A stretch of 64,000 nt of DNA from Reticulitermes speratus (lineage: Eukaryota; Arthropoda; Insecta; Blattodea; Rhinotermitidae), in assembly GCA_021186555.1 (NCBI GenBank), contig JAJKFL010000004.1, positions 9,414,001 through 9,478,000 of the forward strand. Reading direction: 5' to 3'. The position numbers and the translations under genes are program-made. Position 1 is the first letter of the stretch; each line of letters starts with the position of its first letter. Below the pieces are notes generated by a model. That model worked only from the letters and a program-made list of their open reading frames with translations. It did not search any database and was not told the origin of the DNA. Shown here piece after piece: positions 44,241 to 54,983 of this stretch.

Positions 44241-45165
44241 ATCTATAAATATATATTAAATTCTGATACCGAACGAATAAAGACTGACTCGTGAAAAATA
44301 TTCCTATAGGTTAACCTATACAAAACGTTGCTTTATTTGTACCATGTATTTCCCCCCCCCCCCCAAAAAAAATGCCACGGTATGTTATTGGTTTATAGCG
44401 GCATTTTTAGGAACTCGTGCGAAAATTGCTGTCATTACATTATGAAATATATCCACAATTGGTTTTATCGCTAACAATTCTTAAACAAATTTGTCCGTTA
44501 GTCAGCATAACACTTCAGAACTACTATGTGATCATTACGGTCCTACAGCAAGCTTTATAGTATATCTAGGTCCATATGGTGCGTTAGAAAAACGTAAAGC
44601 TACCTTCCGTAGCTGTTATTCCCCGCAGGAGCTGCCTCTTAGCCTTAATATTTTCAATACACACTCTCCCCGACATACACAGACTTAAAAAAGTTTGAAA
44701 AAATAAAAAAAAAGTAATTTAAATGCGTCCAATCCTTGTTTTACGCACCTTTGTTTTACGCCTTTTTACTTTAACGCCCCTTACGAACCTACATCACTTC
44801 TTAATTTTCGCCCTCTCATTTTCGGTTTAACTCCCTTCTATTAGGGTAACCCCTTATTTCTGATGGCAATATAATTTTTCTACGTCTGTTTTGGTTTACG
44901 CCCACGTTTTCAGGAATGCAACTACAGCGTTAGCAAGGACGCAGATAATAACGTATCTGAAAGGCGCGCCAAAATTTGATTTCGGCAATGAACGTGCATT
45001 GAGATGAAGGTGGCGGAAGAATACTGCTGGGCGATAACACAAGTGGCTTCTCAAGAGGACTCTTTCGATTGAGCTTCTTTATACGGAACAGAATGTGAAT
45101 GTGGATATCTAATTCATAAACTGTAGGACTGATCTGGAATGTTAATATGTTAATTAAAATCAGCA
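44241..45165. other. No gene; homopolymer and T-rich repeats
   Basis: A C10-A9 run lies at 44353-44372. Around 44735-44910, TTTTACGC-type phrases recur, perhaps an eroded pogo-like MITE, but no paired ends were found. Confidence 0.35.
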
Positions 45166-45167
45166 CC

Positions 45168-45835
45168 TTCGACCGATAGCTCAGTCGGTATAGTGTCTAG
45201 GCTATGGGCTGGAATGTCCGGGGTTCTAATCCCGGCAGGGGAACGAAATTTTCTCTTGAAATTATCGCTCTTCTAGGATGTTAGGAGGCGTAGATTGGTA
45301 GTTACCGACGTTTCAGGACAATCTATCAGTCTCATCTTCAAGGGTCAAGCAGTACAAGAAAAATACCAGGAACACTTACGTACGCATTTATATATGGAAT
45401 GGTGTGAGCGGTGATAATTGCTCAGAGAACGTGATGCTAGCTAATAGGGTTAGTGGAAAGTGAAGGAGGCGGAAGGAATAGGGAGGAAGCTTATCCCGAA
45501 ACGTCGGTAAAAAACTACCAATGTACGCCGCGTAACATCCCAGAAGAGCAAAGACCTCAATTGCACCGCGGCGGGAAGCCTGAATTGACGCAAATTTTTT
45601 CTTCTCCAAAACCGCTAATCAGACCGACACTGGGGCCCACCCTGCCTCCTATTCGGTGGGAAAGGGGAGGGGTTCCTTCCCGGGGTTAAAGCGGCCGGAG
45701 CGTAATACTAACTACTCACCCCATGTAGTGCCAAGGTTAAAATTAGTGCATCTATACATCTATTCACCCTACATGCCTTCATGTCGAGGACACGGCCAAC
45801 TTTACCTTTTTTACCTTTACCTTTACTCTCAACAG
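45168..45835 (+). mobile_element. SINE family E interrupted by a foldback
   Basis: Head CGACCGATAGCTCAGTCGG, B box GGGGTTCTAATCCCGGC (to about 45254), then a group I foldback (45255-45591), then the E body resumes at TTCTTCTCCAAAACCGC and runs to the tail ACCTTTTTTACCTTTACC. The two halves align to continuous E copies elsewhere. Confidence 0.82.
45255..45591 (-). mobile_element. Group I foldback, reversed, with longer spacer
   Basis: Left arm GCTCTTCTAGGATGTTAGG ... TTACCGACGTTTCAGG, right arm CCCGAAACGTCGGTAAAAA ... CCCAGAAGAGC. The extra outer segment (GCACCGCGGCGGGAAGCCTG) is on the right, so orientation is opposite to the 2219 copy. AAATTTTCT (45246-45254) and AAATTTTTT (45592-45600) fit a 9-bp duplication. 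The spacer between arms is about 130 bases. Confidence 0.78.
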
Positions 45836-45865
45836 ATACCTAATTAAAAAAAACTGACTATGGCT

Positions 45866-46170
45866 GACAGTAGAGAAATGTAGGTTCGAATTCCAGCAAA
45901 AGCAGAGCTGTTTCTCGATTTAACAGCGTGCAGCCTGACCCTGTGGCACACACAGCATCCTATCCATTAGCTGGGAATAACAGTGGGATCCTTACCCTAT
46001 TAAAGCGGCTGGGGCGTCAGTCATCAATCCATCTGCATCAAGTGTCGAGGTTAAGAATGAATGGACTCTGTATCCAATCGTCCAAAGGTCATCGCGGCCC
46101 GGTGCTTAATTCTTTTTTAGTCTGACTTCTTCTACTTATTCTTTACAGGTGTACAGGGTTACAGCTGTAC
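45866..46170 (+). mobile_element. SINE family E, diverged
   Basis: B box AGGTTCGAATTCCAGC near 45882, body AAGCGGCTGGGGCGTCAG and GTCGAGGTTAAGAATGAATG, and a 3' part toward GTGTACAGGGTTACAGCTG. The head is partly eroded. Confidence 0.68.
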
Positions 46171-46192
46171 CTGGTCACACTCAACGACACAT

Positions 46193-46362
46193 ACACATTA
46201 GATAGGACTCCTCTGGACGAGGGATCGGCCGACATCTACCTGAAAACAAACAGTCACAAGAGAAAGACGTCTATGCCCCCGGCAGGATTCGAACCGGCTA
46301 TCCCAGTAATCAAGCGGCCGCAGACACACGCATTAGACCGCACGGCCACAGGGATCGGCTGA
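46193..46362 (-). mobile_element. SINE family B, partial
   Basis: Plus strand shows the reversed B element: TAGGACTCCTCTGGACGAGG, then GGATTCGAACCGGC (B box reversed), then GACCGCACGGCCACAGGGATC (A-box region reversed). The 3' part is missing. Confidence 0.8.
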
Positions 46363-46364
46363 TG

Positions 46365-47100
46365 CTTAAGAACGGGAAAACGTCGCACTGTGACCCGTAG
46401 TCCCCCCTCATCTATTCCACTTTGCATGGGTCGTTGGGCTTCGCTTGATGCAGTCAGCATCTCTGAATGCGGGTGTGACCAGAATGTATGAGATTAATTG
46501 TGATGTAATTATATTAAACGGGTCAGATAAATTTGATTGTACAATTCGAAATCCCAATTATATGAATGCTTCTGATTGACATAAACCTCTCACTTTTTAT
46601 GAAGTCATGTATTCAATAAGATAAATGAATTATTCATAAATAGGAGAATACAAATTGTCTGTATTTGTTTTCCAAAAAGGAACTATCTGTTACACTTGAA
46701 TAGAAGAGTATTAACAATTATATACTTCATGTATTATACCAGGGGTTGGCAGTCAGACGAGCTTCAGCAGCCGCAATCTAGGAGGCGACATGTGCAAGAG
46801 CCGTGTCTTTATACATCAAGTGAAACGTACGGTAGCAACACTGTCCATTGCTCGGGAGAAAGCAGTCAGCGCTTTCTGTTAGCTACACAAGGAAATACTC
46901 CTTGCTGGGGAAATCCACAAACACATTAATAATTTAAAATATTTTTCCCCTTATTTGATGGTTTCAGTTAACATTTAGCCTCTTGTGCATATAAACTATA
47001 TGAAAACTGGTTTTTACAGACTAATTTGGATAAGCAGCACCAGTGACCTGAATAATTCTCAGTAACACTGTACGCCAATTGATTGTTGTATAATGCTGGT
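46365..47100. other. No gene; possible hAT end at 46742
   Basis: CCAGGGGTTGGCAGTC near 46740 resembles a hAT terminus and is followed by a GAGCTTCAGCAGCCGCAATC segment like the 50864 element, but no right end or duplication could be found. Confidence 0.35.
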
Positions 47101-47152
47101 CTATATGTTTACATTTACTGACACATGATACGCTGCTTGTGTCTTTATAATA

Positions 47153-47716
47153 CAGGGTGTTTCATAAATCCCTCCGGAATTTCGGAGGTCTGTAGCTCAG
47201 GAGCCAAATCATAGACAGGGGATGAGCGCATGTCAGTGAAAAGAGTACATATTCACGTTTTTAATCTACCTTACAAATGTTCAATATGTCCCCCTTTGGT
47301 GACTCGACAGACGTCGATTCTCGTACGAGTTCCACAGTCCCAGGCGATGGTCCCGGCCTACCTGTTCGTTTTGCGACACACAAACAGCCCGTTTCCTCGA
47401 ATTTTCTATACCAGTCTCTTACTGTTTTGTCCGTTGGTGGTTCTGTACGATACTTGGTTCGAAAACCACGTTGCACTGTTACAATTGACTGGGTTTTAGC
47501 AAATTGCAGGACACAAAAAGCTTTCTGTTCACCTGAAAACGCCATGCTTGCACACCGCTGCCTCCTAGCGGAGAAACGGGTAACTACGCCATCGCATCTG
47601 TTACGAAAAAAAATTTACATTTCCTCTATCCGTTGGCATGCTTTTATCTCTTATATGTGGGTTTGCTACTGCACGGCCAAGCCTCTAAATCCCGGATGGA
47701 CTTATGAAACGCGCTG
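47153..47716 (-). mobile_element. Tc1/mariner-like deletion derivative, 564 bp
   Basis: Inverted ends CAGGGTGTTTCATAAATCC (left) and (reversed right) CAGCGCGTTTCATAAGTCC, with TA on both sides (47151-47152, 47717-47718). The paralogue at 41589 lacks it, confirming the insertion. It contains one intact short minus-strand frame (47261-47545). Confidence 0.88.
47261..47545 (-). CDS. N-terminal DNA-binding part of a transposase (DUF4817-type)
   Basis: An uninterrupted 94-codon frame starts at an ATG and reads MAFSGEQKAFCVLQFAKTQS, then TVQRGFRTKYRTEPP, VRDWYRKFEETGCLC and KRTGRPGPSPGTVELVRE. This is the N-terminal helix-turn-helix region of a transposase family very common in insects. The catalytic domain is absent: the frame goes straight to a short tail resembling the usual C-terminus (KGDILNI for K-GAHIEHL). 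It may be an internally deleted copy whose product, if made, would bind ends without cutting. Expression is unproven. Confidence 0.65.
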   Translation of the reverse strand: MAFSGEQKAFCVLQFAKTQSIVTVQRGFRTKYRTEPPTDKTVRDWYRKFEETGCLCVAKRTGRPGPSPGTVELVRESTSVESPKGDILNICKVD

Positions 47717-47879
47717 TATTATAGCTCCTTGATGATGGCTACAACAGATGGCCGAAACATATAGAAGCGCAAAAACCAAAGTGTAGTAGCTGGAAATAAA
47801 ATTAATGGGTATAAGACAACTGCATGGAATACGCATAACAATAAATACCATATAAGTTACAGCCACTTCCCACATAAGC

Positions 47880-48890
47880 CTTATGCTTCGGTGCATGGAA
47901 GCCCTTACCTAACACTCTCTATAAACGAATTGTCTTTAATTCACAATTTAACAATAGTATACAAATTCCGTTTAATTAAACTTACTGATATCTCTAACTA
48001 TACTGCCTCAACTTTACTTTGAACAAAGAAAGGAAACACACGCTCTCTGAAACTTCACAGTATAACTATTTCCCTCATAGCAAGAGTCGTTTCAAAGCCA
48101 TTTTGGTGAAGTTGGAAATGAAATCTCTTAGGATCTGTTCTGGAAAGACAAAATGGCATCACGACTCTGTCAGTTTTGTTTGTGTTTGGACCAAACACAG
48201 AGTTCCATGCCGTGGGATATTACATTTTGTGCAGAATGTCAACAGACTGAGACAAACGTCTTTGAAATGACAATGCAACTGACTGCGTGGCAAATGTATT
48301 GTATTTCGTCAAAACACTTTGGAAACATCTTAACTGGAATAAGTTTCCTTGGCAGAAAATAAACAAATGTGGTTTAATATTATATTTTATGTTCGCGTAA
48401 AGAATGTGTCCTTATTTCCTGTGTCTTCGATCAACAGCTCCAGCGATCAGACTCTACTTTCTCGCCCTGCAACCTCAAATTCAGACACTCGGTTCTTCAT
48501 ATCACTTTTGTGATTATTCAGTGGCACTGGACTGATTTCTCCCTGAGTGTCTTTTGTTGTTTCCTCTGCTTATCATCACTCCACCACCTCAATATTCGGG
48601 AGTTTGAAATGTGTCGACCTATTAAATTTTTGTTAACCCTGGACAAAAATAAAGGTTACTTTACAAGCGTTTTGTGCACACAACAAGCCCATATCGCTAT
48701 TTAATTATTACAGTAAAAGAATTTAGAAAAAAAACTGTGCAGAGAAAAATGAAATATATTTTATAGCCAGGACACATTTTCCTCAATTCTTGTAATTTTC
48801 AGTACAAGCAGTAAATATTACAGTCGTTACACTATGCATATATTCCCATACTTGTTACGTCCAAAATTCATTGTTATAATAGAGTAGGTA
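47880..48890. other. No recognised gene
   Basis: An ATG frame of 69 codons at 48153-48362 has two CxxC pairs (CQFCLCLD ... CAEC) but nothing else that supports a protein family. No repeats are recognised. Confidence 0.3.
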
Positions 48891-48910
48891 AAATATTCCT
48901 TTGTACATAA

Positions 48911-49273
48911 TTACTTCCTGTTGCTCCTTGTGGAGGTTTCTTGGTCTGGAAGTGTGCACTCCGTAATGGGTGACCAGTCCACTGACTGCACAAGCTCTAC
49001 TTATCCTGATGTGACTGCCAGAGCCATCTAGCAGTCAATCAGGAGACTTGGGTGAGAAATGGCCGCTGAATTTTGCTTACGAAACATCTCAATTCATGCC
49101 CGTAAAGTTCTTTTACATGCCGTAAATCTACGACATGGGACCGACGGCTTTACTTTTTAGTTGTGCTACGGATTTTTATCACCCTTAAAAATCCATCGAC
49201 CTCGGCCGGGATTGAACCCGCGAACCTTGGGTCCAGTGGCGAGCACGCTAACCACTAGTCCAACGAGGGCGAC
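48911..49273 (-). mobile_element. SINE family A, diverged
   Basis: Reversed head CTAACCACTAGTCCAACGAG, B box GGGATTGAACCCGCG (reversed), body CCTGATGTGACTGCCAGAGCC. CCTTTGTACATAA (48898-48910) and CCTTTGTATATAA (49274-49286) are a 13-bp target duplication with one mismatch. The 3' end is rearranged and lacks the usual ATT tail. Confidence 0.82.
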
Positions 49274-49289
49274 CCTTTGTATATAAGTT

Positions 49290-49978
49290 CTGCTTTTACC
49301 GTCTGTCACCAGTGATTTAATTCTTGATAAAAGATTATGTCATTTTATCTAAGCAATCATACTTCATATACCGAAGAACTGTTTCGTAAGTTGTTTTAAA
49401 TTAAAACAAAGAAATCCCCGTAACAGTACCTTCTACAGGGCGCCGATGTATCGATCATAACACTGGTAAGAATATTTACACATCTTCTTAGGGAATCGCA
49501 GCAAGTATGTGAACGTATATAAGCCTAGATACTGTTGTTCTGTAAGTCGCAAGCAGCTACTGCAGTTACGCATAGGAAGGTCAGGTTGCAGTAATTGCCG
49601 AAAAAAAAAAGTTGCTTTATGAAGCGGTTCGAGAAGTATCTATGCTTCAGTCATTACCATAGCCTCAAATTTGCTGATAAACTGCTAAACCCAAGCGGCA
49701 GCAATGCGTGTTCTTTCAAGACATCTTAAAAAGTACTTGTAAAGTTTATGGCGTGCATATTAAGTGACTGTGAGTTCTCGCAGTGTCCTTCCGGGTCTGT
49801 CAGCCGCTCTGTACAAGTGGGTCAGTGGAAGCGTAAGTGTGGGAATAATTGCTGTAGACAGGAACTGTCTGACTTTACCGTTAGCATTTCGACTGGCGTT
49901 TTGTTAGCTTGCGTGTTAAGAATGAGAGAGGCTTTATTATTGGCTACGTATGTTACGATGTTTACACGCGCTTTTACA
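49290..49978. other. No recognised feature
   Basis: Unmatched sequence. Confidence 0.3.
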
Positions 49979-49979
49979 T

Positions 49980-50262
49980 TACACACACACATACATTACA
50001 TATTACAATAAATTACATATTACATTACATATTACATTACATATTACATTACATTACATATTACATTACATTACATATTACAGTACATTACATAGTACAT
50101 TACATATTACATTACATTACACATTACATTACATTACATATTACATTACATTACATTACATATTACATTACATATTACATTACATATTACATTACATTAC
50201 ACATTACATATTACATTACATATTACATTACACATTACATTACATTACATTGCAGTGTAATT
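49980..50262 (+). repeat. ATTAC-based microsatellite
   Basis: Irregular mixture of ACATT and ACATATT units over about 280 bases after a short (CA)n. Frames of tyrosine, isoleucine, threonine, leucine and histidine across it are artefacts. Confidence 0.92.
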
Positions 50263-50790
50263 CACTGTTACAATGTAAAACAGGTCAGAGCGAGGAATGA
50301 ATGTGATGTGTGTTGGATGGTAAAGAAAAGGAACGAATGCCATTTGCAAGGTACAAAATAAATAGCTCAACGCTGAACGTCTCTTGACCATACGTGGGCT
50401 TAATTGCAGGACTGAAAAATCATATGATGTTCAGAAGGCTGAGTGCTTAGTTTTGCTTGCTGCTTCCGAGAACCGTAGTAAAATTAAGGTTGTGCTTAAT
50501 AAAGCAATGCAATATGAAGGCGTATGGGGAAGTTGAGGTACGTCTTCGCTCACTTTTAACCTCGGCACCAACGGGATGTAAGTGATTAACTTCACATTCC
50601 GTTCGTTTTATCCGCGAAACAGGGCGAGGTGCTGATTGGACGGGACGTTGTGTGGAACTTGGGGAATGTCTGGACTCTAAGCAATATATTCTGGAACAGA
50701 ATCCGCAATTATCCTGTCGTCCAGCCTGGAGCCTACTTTAGCCTATTCACTCCAGCTCCTACCGGGAACGAATTTTTACCAGTAAAACAA
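50263..50790. other. SINE E-like trace at 50535-50615, otherwise unmatched
   Basis: CACTTTTAACCTCGGCACC at 50551 and ATGTAAGTGATTAACTTCAC match the reversed E body, suggesting another partial E copy just upstream of the interrupted one. Confidence 0.45.
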
Positions 50791-50792
50791 TT

Positions 50793-51445
50793 TAAGTTAA
50801 AGTTAAAGGTAAAGGTAAAGGCAAAGATAAAGTTGTCACTGCCCCCACCATGAAGGCATATACCAGGGGTGGCCAAACTTGCTCGGCGTAAGAGCCACAT
50901 ACGATAAACTTCAGATGTTTGAGAGCCGCAAGACATGAACAAACATTACACACACGTTTTTATTGTTACACGCACATTTTGTTACAAAAATTCTTAAACA
51001 TATTTACTCACCATGAACATTAAACTTACGTTTTAATCCAGCGGACTCTCAGTTTATACCGGTAAATAATTATAAAGGTTGAAAAATTTTATTTACCTTT
51101 TATATGAATTGTAATGCAAAAAAGGAGCTCAGCCAACGTATTTCCGCGAGCCGCACATTATATGTCAAAGAGCCGCATGTGGCTCGCGAGCCGCGGTTTG
51201 GCCACCCCTGGCATATACGAAGAACATGTATATAGCTCTACCCTTTCTTAACCTCGGCACTAGATGGAAGCTAGTGATTAATATCACGTCCCGGCCAGTT
51301 TACCCCTCTCCCTCCCAGGGAAATAACACCGTACCCAGGAGACTGGGTGGGCCCCAGAGCAGATCTGAACGATTTGGAGAAGAGAAAAATCTCTTACCCA
51401 TGCCCGGATTTGACCCACGGATCATTCAGTCAATAGCCTAGCCAC
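50793..51445 (-). mobile_element. SINE family E interrupted by a hAT MITE
   Basis: The left part has the reversed tail (TTAAAGGTAAAGGTAAAGG) and 3' body (CCCACCATGAAGGCATATAC). After the MITE the body resumes (CTTAACCTCGGCACTAGATG) and ends with the reversed head (ATTTGACCCACGGATCATTC is the B-box region). Confidence 0.85.
50864..51210. mobile_element. hAT MITE, 347 bp, perfect 8-bp duplication
   Basis: The ends CAGGGGTGGCCAAACTTG and (reversed right) CAGGGGTGGCCAAACCGC are inverted repeats; GCATATAC occurs exactly at 50856-50863 and 51211-51218. Subterminal GAGCCGCA/GAGCCACA motifs recur several times in both orientations, likely transposase-binding sites. No coding region. Confidence 0.95.
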
Positions 51446-51550
51446 TATAATAAAATAGGTTAACGTGTTTAAAACGGAAGTTAATGTAAAATTACTTGAC
51501 TCAATTGTTAAAATAACAAAAATAACAAAATCACTGTACGTTGCAAACAG

Positions 51551-52399
51551 CATGCTTATGTACATGTCGGCGAGTCTGGACACTCGCCAACAAAACATAA
51601 CAGAGCATGCTTATGTACATGTCGGCGAGTCTGGACACTCGCCAACAAAACATAACAGAGCATGCTTATGTACATGTCGGCGAGTCTGGACACTCGCCAA
51701 CAAAACATAACAGAGCATGCTTATGTACATGTCGGCGAGTCTGGCACTCGCCAACAAAACATAACAGAGCATGCTTATGTACATGTCGGCGAGTCTGGAC
51801 ACTCGCCAACAAACAAACAAGCTTATGTACATGTCGCGAGTCTGGACACTCGCCAACAAAACATAAGCATGTTATGTACATGTCGGCGAGTCTGGACACT
51901 CGCCAACAAAACATAACAGAGCATGCTTATGTACATGTCGCGAGTCTGCACTCGCCACAAATACAGAGCATGTTATGTACATTCGGCGATCGGACATCGC
52001 CAACAAAACATAACAGAGCATGCTTATGTACATGTCGGCGAGTCTGGACACTCGCCAACAAAACATAACAGAGCATGCTTATGTACATGTCGGCGAGTCT
52101 GGGCACTCGCCAACAAAACATAACAGAGCATGCTTATGTACATGTCGGCGAGTCTGGACACTCGCCAACAAAACATAACAGAGCATGTTTATGTACATGT
52201 CGGCGAGTCTGGACACTCGCCAACAAAACATAACAGAGCATGCTTATGTACATGTCGGCGAGTCTGGACACTCGCCAACAAAACATAACAGAGCATGCTT
52301 ATGTACATGTCGGCGAGTCTGGACACTCGCCAACAAAACATAACAGAGCATGCTTATGTACATGTCGGCGAGTCTGGACACTCGCCAACAAAACATAAC
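51551..52399 (+). repeat. 55-bp tandem array with an internal hairpin
   Basis: About 15 copies start CATGCTTATGTACATGTCGG. Each contains GGCGAGTCTGGACACTCGCC, a 7-bp stem with six-base loop. Copies at about 51815-51995 are shortened by many single-base deletions, whereas copies on both sides are almost identical. Open frames on both strands are artefacts. Confidence 0.95.
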
Positions 52400-52845
52400 G
52401 GACGATCTTAGCGGAATGCGACACAAAGTCGAAAGTCTTTTTAACTCTCAAAACACCTTGAACGCCGTAAAGTGAGTTTATTGATTTGTCGGCGTGTTCT
52501 ATAGATTATTAAATCAATAGGCTTACACATGCACGCCAAGTATAGTCACTTGGGAGTCACTGGGGTGACACGTATTTGACCCTTTCCACCTTATCCTGTT
52601 TGTAAAAAATGCAGGATGTGTCGGAAGTTAGTTTCATTTCCGTCAGCACGTGAAGCACCGAAATTACGACACGTAGTCTGTTCGGTCTGCTGGATGGAGT
52701 TAATCTCTGTCTCTGTACAACAACCGTATTGTAGCCAGCTTCCAAAAATTTGTGTTTTTTTTTTAACCAAAAGGAAAGAGATAAAAATCAAACATATAAC
52801 TGAGCCACATGAAAAACTCACAGCAGAAAAATACCTTTAAGACTT
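52400..52845. other. No recognised feature
   Basis: A short plus-strand frame at 52616-52840 has several cysteine residues (CRKLV...CSVCW) but no recognisable family. Confidence 0.3.
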
Positions 52846-52858
52846 CAATTTCGGTCTT

Positions 52859-53150
52859 TTTTTTTTACATGGTGAAGGGCCCCGCAGCAGATGCTACGGA
52901 CGCACCACAGCCTTAAGGCTTTTTCTGCAACCCTGTGATGAAGATGAAGATCAGCAGTTTTTTTTACCAAGTTTTACAATTAATGGAGCACCAGTGGAAT
53001 GAAATTGGACAGGGTAAAACTGACAACTCGGAGAAAAACCTGTCCTAGTGCCACTTTGTCCACCACAAACCCCACATGGACTGACCGGGGATCGAACCCG
53101 GGCCTCCGCAGTGGAAGGCCGGCGACTAACCGCCTGAGCCATGGCACGGC
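52859..53150 (-). mobile_element. SINE family C
   Basis: Reversed element: 3' part GGGCCCCGCAGCAGATGC near the left, B box reversed GGGATCGAACCCGGGCC, head ending CTGAGCCATGGCACGGC. CAATTTCGGTCTT at 52846-52858 and 53151-53163 is a perfect 13-bp target duplication. Confidence 0.93.
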
Positions 53151-53224
53151 CAATTTCGGTCTTACTCTGTAATTTAAGAGTTTTTTTATAATTCAATGGG
53201 ATTCAGCGATACTAAAACACTAAA

Positions 53225-53335
53225 CTAAAACCAAATTCCATGGAACACAGTCCTTTTTAACATGTCCTAAGCTAGTAAAGGAATTCCCCGCATTCTTATG
53301 TAACCCGAAGGTTCATTTACGCTTTCACAACTACA
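53225..53335 (+). repeat. Decayed LTVPQ-type dispersed repeat
   Basis: GGAATTCCCCGCATTCTTATG and AACCCGAAGGTTCATTTACG match the 28.8-kb copy. Frames are broken. Confidence 0.6.
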
Positions 53336-53575
53336 CGGAATATATATAACATTAAGCATATATGAAATATGTTAGCTTCCCTTGGCCTCCGCTTGAGGCA
53401 GCACTGTCAATTCTTAAGGTTAGCTTTTTCGTTAAAACCAATTTTTGAGAGGGAATTAATAAAATCAAAACAGATTGCAATCAATACCAAATCATAAGCT
53501 TTCTACAAGTGTCTATCTTGAAAAGATCCGTTCGGTAGTTCGGTAGATCATGATGTCGCAAACAGACTTTACCTT

Positions 53576-53727
53576 TTTTTTCACACTATTACCATCGTGC
53601 ATTTTTTAATCAAATAATTAAACACAACAAATGCACTATTTTTTACCACTTTTATTGTAGCCTATAGGCTGTAGGCTACAATAAAAGTGGTCAAAAATAG
53701 TGCATTTGTTGGTTTAATTATTTGATT
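53576..53727 (+). mobile_element. Group II foldback retroposon, shortest copy
   Basis: A 59-bp arm palindrome is centred near 53673 (GTAGCCTATAGGCTG). The left extension contains ACCATCGTGCATTTTTT, and ACAACAAATGCAC / GTGCATTTGTTGG lie near the arm ends. AGACTTTACCTT (53564-53575) and AGACGTTACCTT (53728-53739) form a 12-bp duplication with one mismatch. This copy has lost the hammerhead-like centre. Confidence 0.8.
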
Positions 53728-53739
53728 AGACGTTACCTT

Positions 53740-54240
53740 ATTAACAAACACGGTGGTAAAAAAAGACACTCGCTACCGCAATGAAGAGCCTTATGTCACA
53801 AAGTACCTGCTGACACCACCATGGCTCTCTCCCTCCCCGCAAGTGATTAAACGTTAGTAAAACTGTTTATTTCGAGCATTGACAGCGGGCTATTGCCGGA
53901 GACTATTAAACTTCCAATCGCAATTTCATTATTATTATTATCATTAGTATTATTAATAATGCCCATCCTCGCCACACCACTGCCACTACTAGCGCCTCCT
54001 GTAGGCAGCGCCCTTGTTACATAATCCTTGCCATCAGTTGAGCCCAACACTGCGTGAGCCTTGCGTGTGGCTTTGTTCTCTGCCTTTTCACCAAGCAGTC
54101 AATACCGCTGTACTGTATTGTAGCACGATGGTGACGTAAGCTACCACCAGCGTCCTGAATTCGTCATAGGAGCAACCTGACAAATTTTCTCACGTGCAAG
54201 TTTGAGTCACACGAAGGGCTAAAACTACACTATATTATTA
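53740..54240. other. No recognised feature
   Basis: Unmatched sequence with a short ATT-rich stretch near 53935. Confidence 0.3.
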
Positions 54241-54241
54241 T

Positions 54242-54243
<2 letters not shown>

Positions 54244-54336
<93 letters not shown>
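54244..54336 (+). repeat. (GTA)n microsatellite
   Basis: About 30 uninterrupted GTA triplets. Confidence 0.97.
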
Positions 54337-54394
54337 CAATTATATTTTCACCCCGCCACCTGACAGGGAATCTTGTGCCTAAGCCCGGGTCAGA

Positions 54395-54448
<54 letters not shown>

Positions 54449-54470
54449 AGTAGATATACGCGAAGCTGAT

Positions 54471-54712
54471 CCCAGTGGCAGCGCGGTCTAAGGTGTGGGT
54501 CTGCGGTCTCCCGCTTGCTGTGATTGCGGGTTCGAATCCCGACAGAGTTATGGACGTCTGTCTCTTGTGAGTGTTGTGTGTTGTCAGGTAGAGGTCTCTG
54601 CGTCGGGCTGATCACTCGTCGAGAGGAGTCCTACCGAGTGTGGTGTGTCTGAGTATGATCGTGAAGCCTCGATAATGAGGAGGCCCTGGCCCACTAGGGG
54701 CTGTCAAACCAT
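54471..54712 (+). mobile_element. SINE family B in duplication unit 1
   Basis: Head GATCCCAGTGGCAGCGCGG, B box GCGGGTTCGAATCCCG, body CTCGTCGAGAGGAGTCCTAC, 3' part CTCGATAATGAGGAGGCCC. Identical copy at 57043-57284. Confidence 0.9.
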
Positions 54713-54983
54713 GAAAAAATATATACATATTTATAAAACAAAAAAGTACTCTATAATATATTTGTCATTAGTTGCTTCTATTTGTTATATCATGCGCACT
54801 GATATTTCTACGGTTTCTTCAACTCAATAATTATTAATTAATTATTAATTAGTTTTTTCGCAATAATTCTAATTTGCTTACTTATTCTTTAATCTTAACT
54901 CACCGTGCATTTTTATTATTTAAGGTAAACACCAACAAATGCACAAATTATAAGGTGAAAATTAGCTCCTTATATCATATTTT

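Larger units (their letters stand above)
47128..47860 (+). repeat. Hammerhead-bearing repeat, filled by a Tc1/mariner-like element
   Basis: GATACGCTGCTTGTGTCTTT (47128) and, after the insert, AGCTCCTTGATGATGGCTAC ... AAGACAACTGCATGGAATAC match the 41530-41880 repeat. The motif at about 47723-47767 reads GCTCC, TTGATGA, T, GGCTA-loop-TGGCC, GAAA, CATA, TA, GAAGC: the C of the core is T and both stems have mismatches, so it looks dead. Confidence 0.7.

Noticed and set aside
48153..48362. Small protein with CxxC pairs
   Set aside because: Only 69 codons, no spacing that fits a known zinc ribbon, and no supporting splice or promoter signals.
49980..50262. Telomere-like repeat
   Set aside because: The unit is ACATT/ACATATT, not the insect TTAGG telomere repeat.
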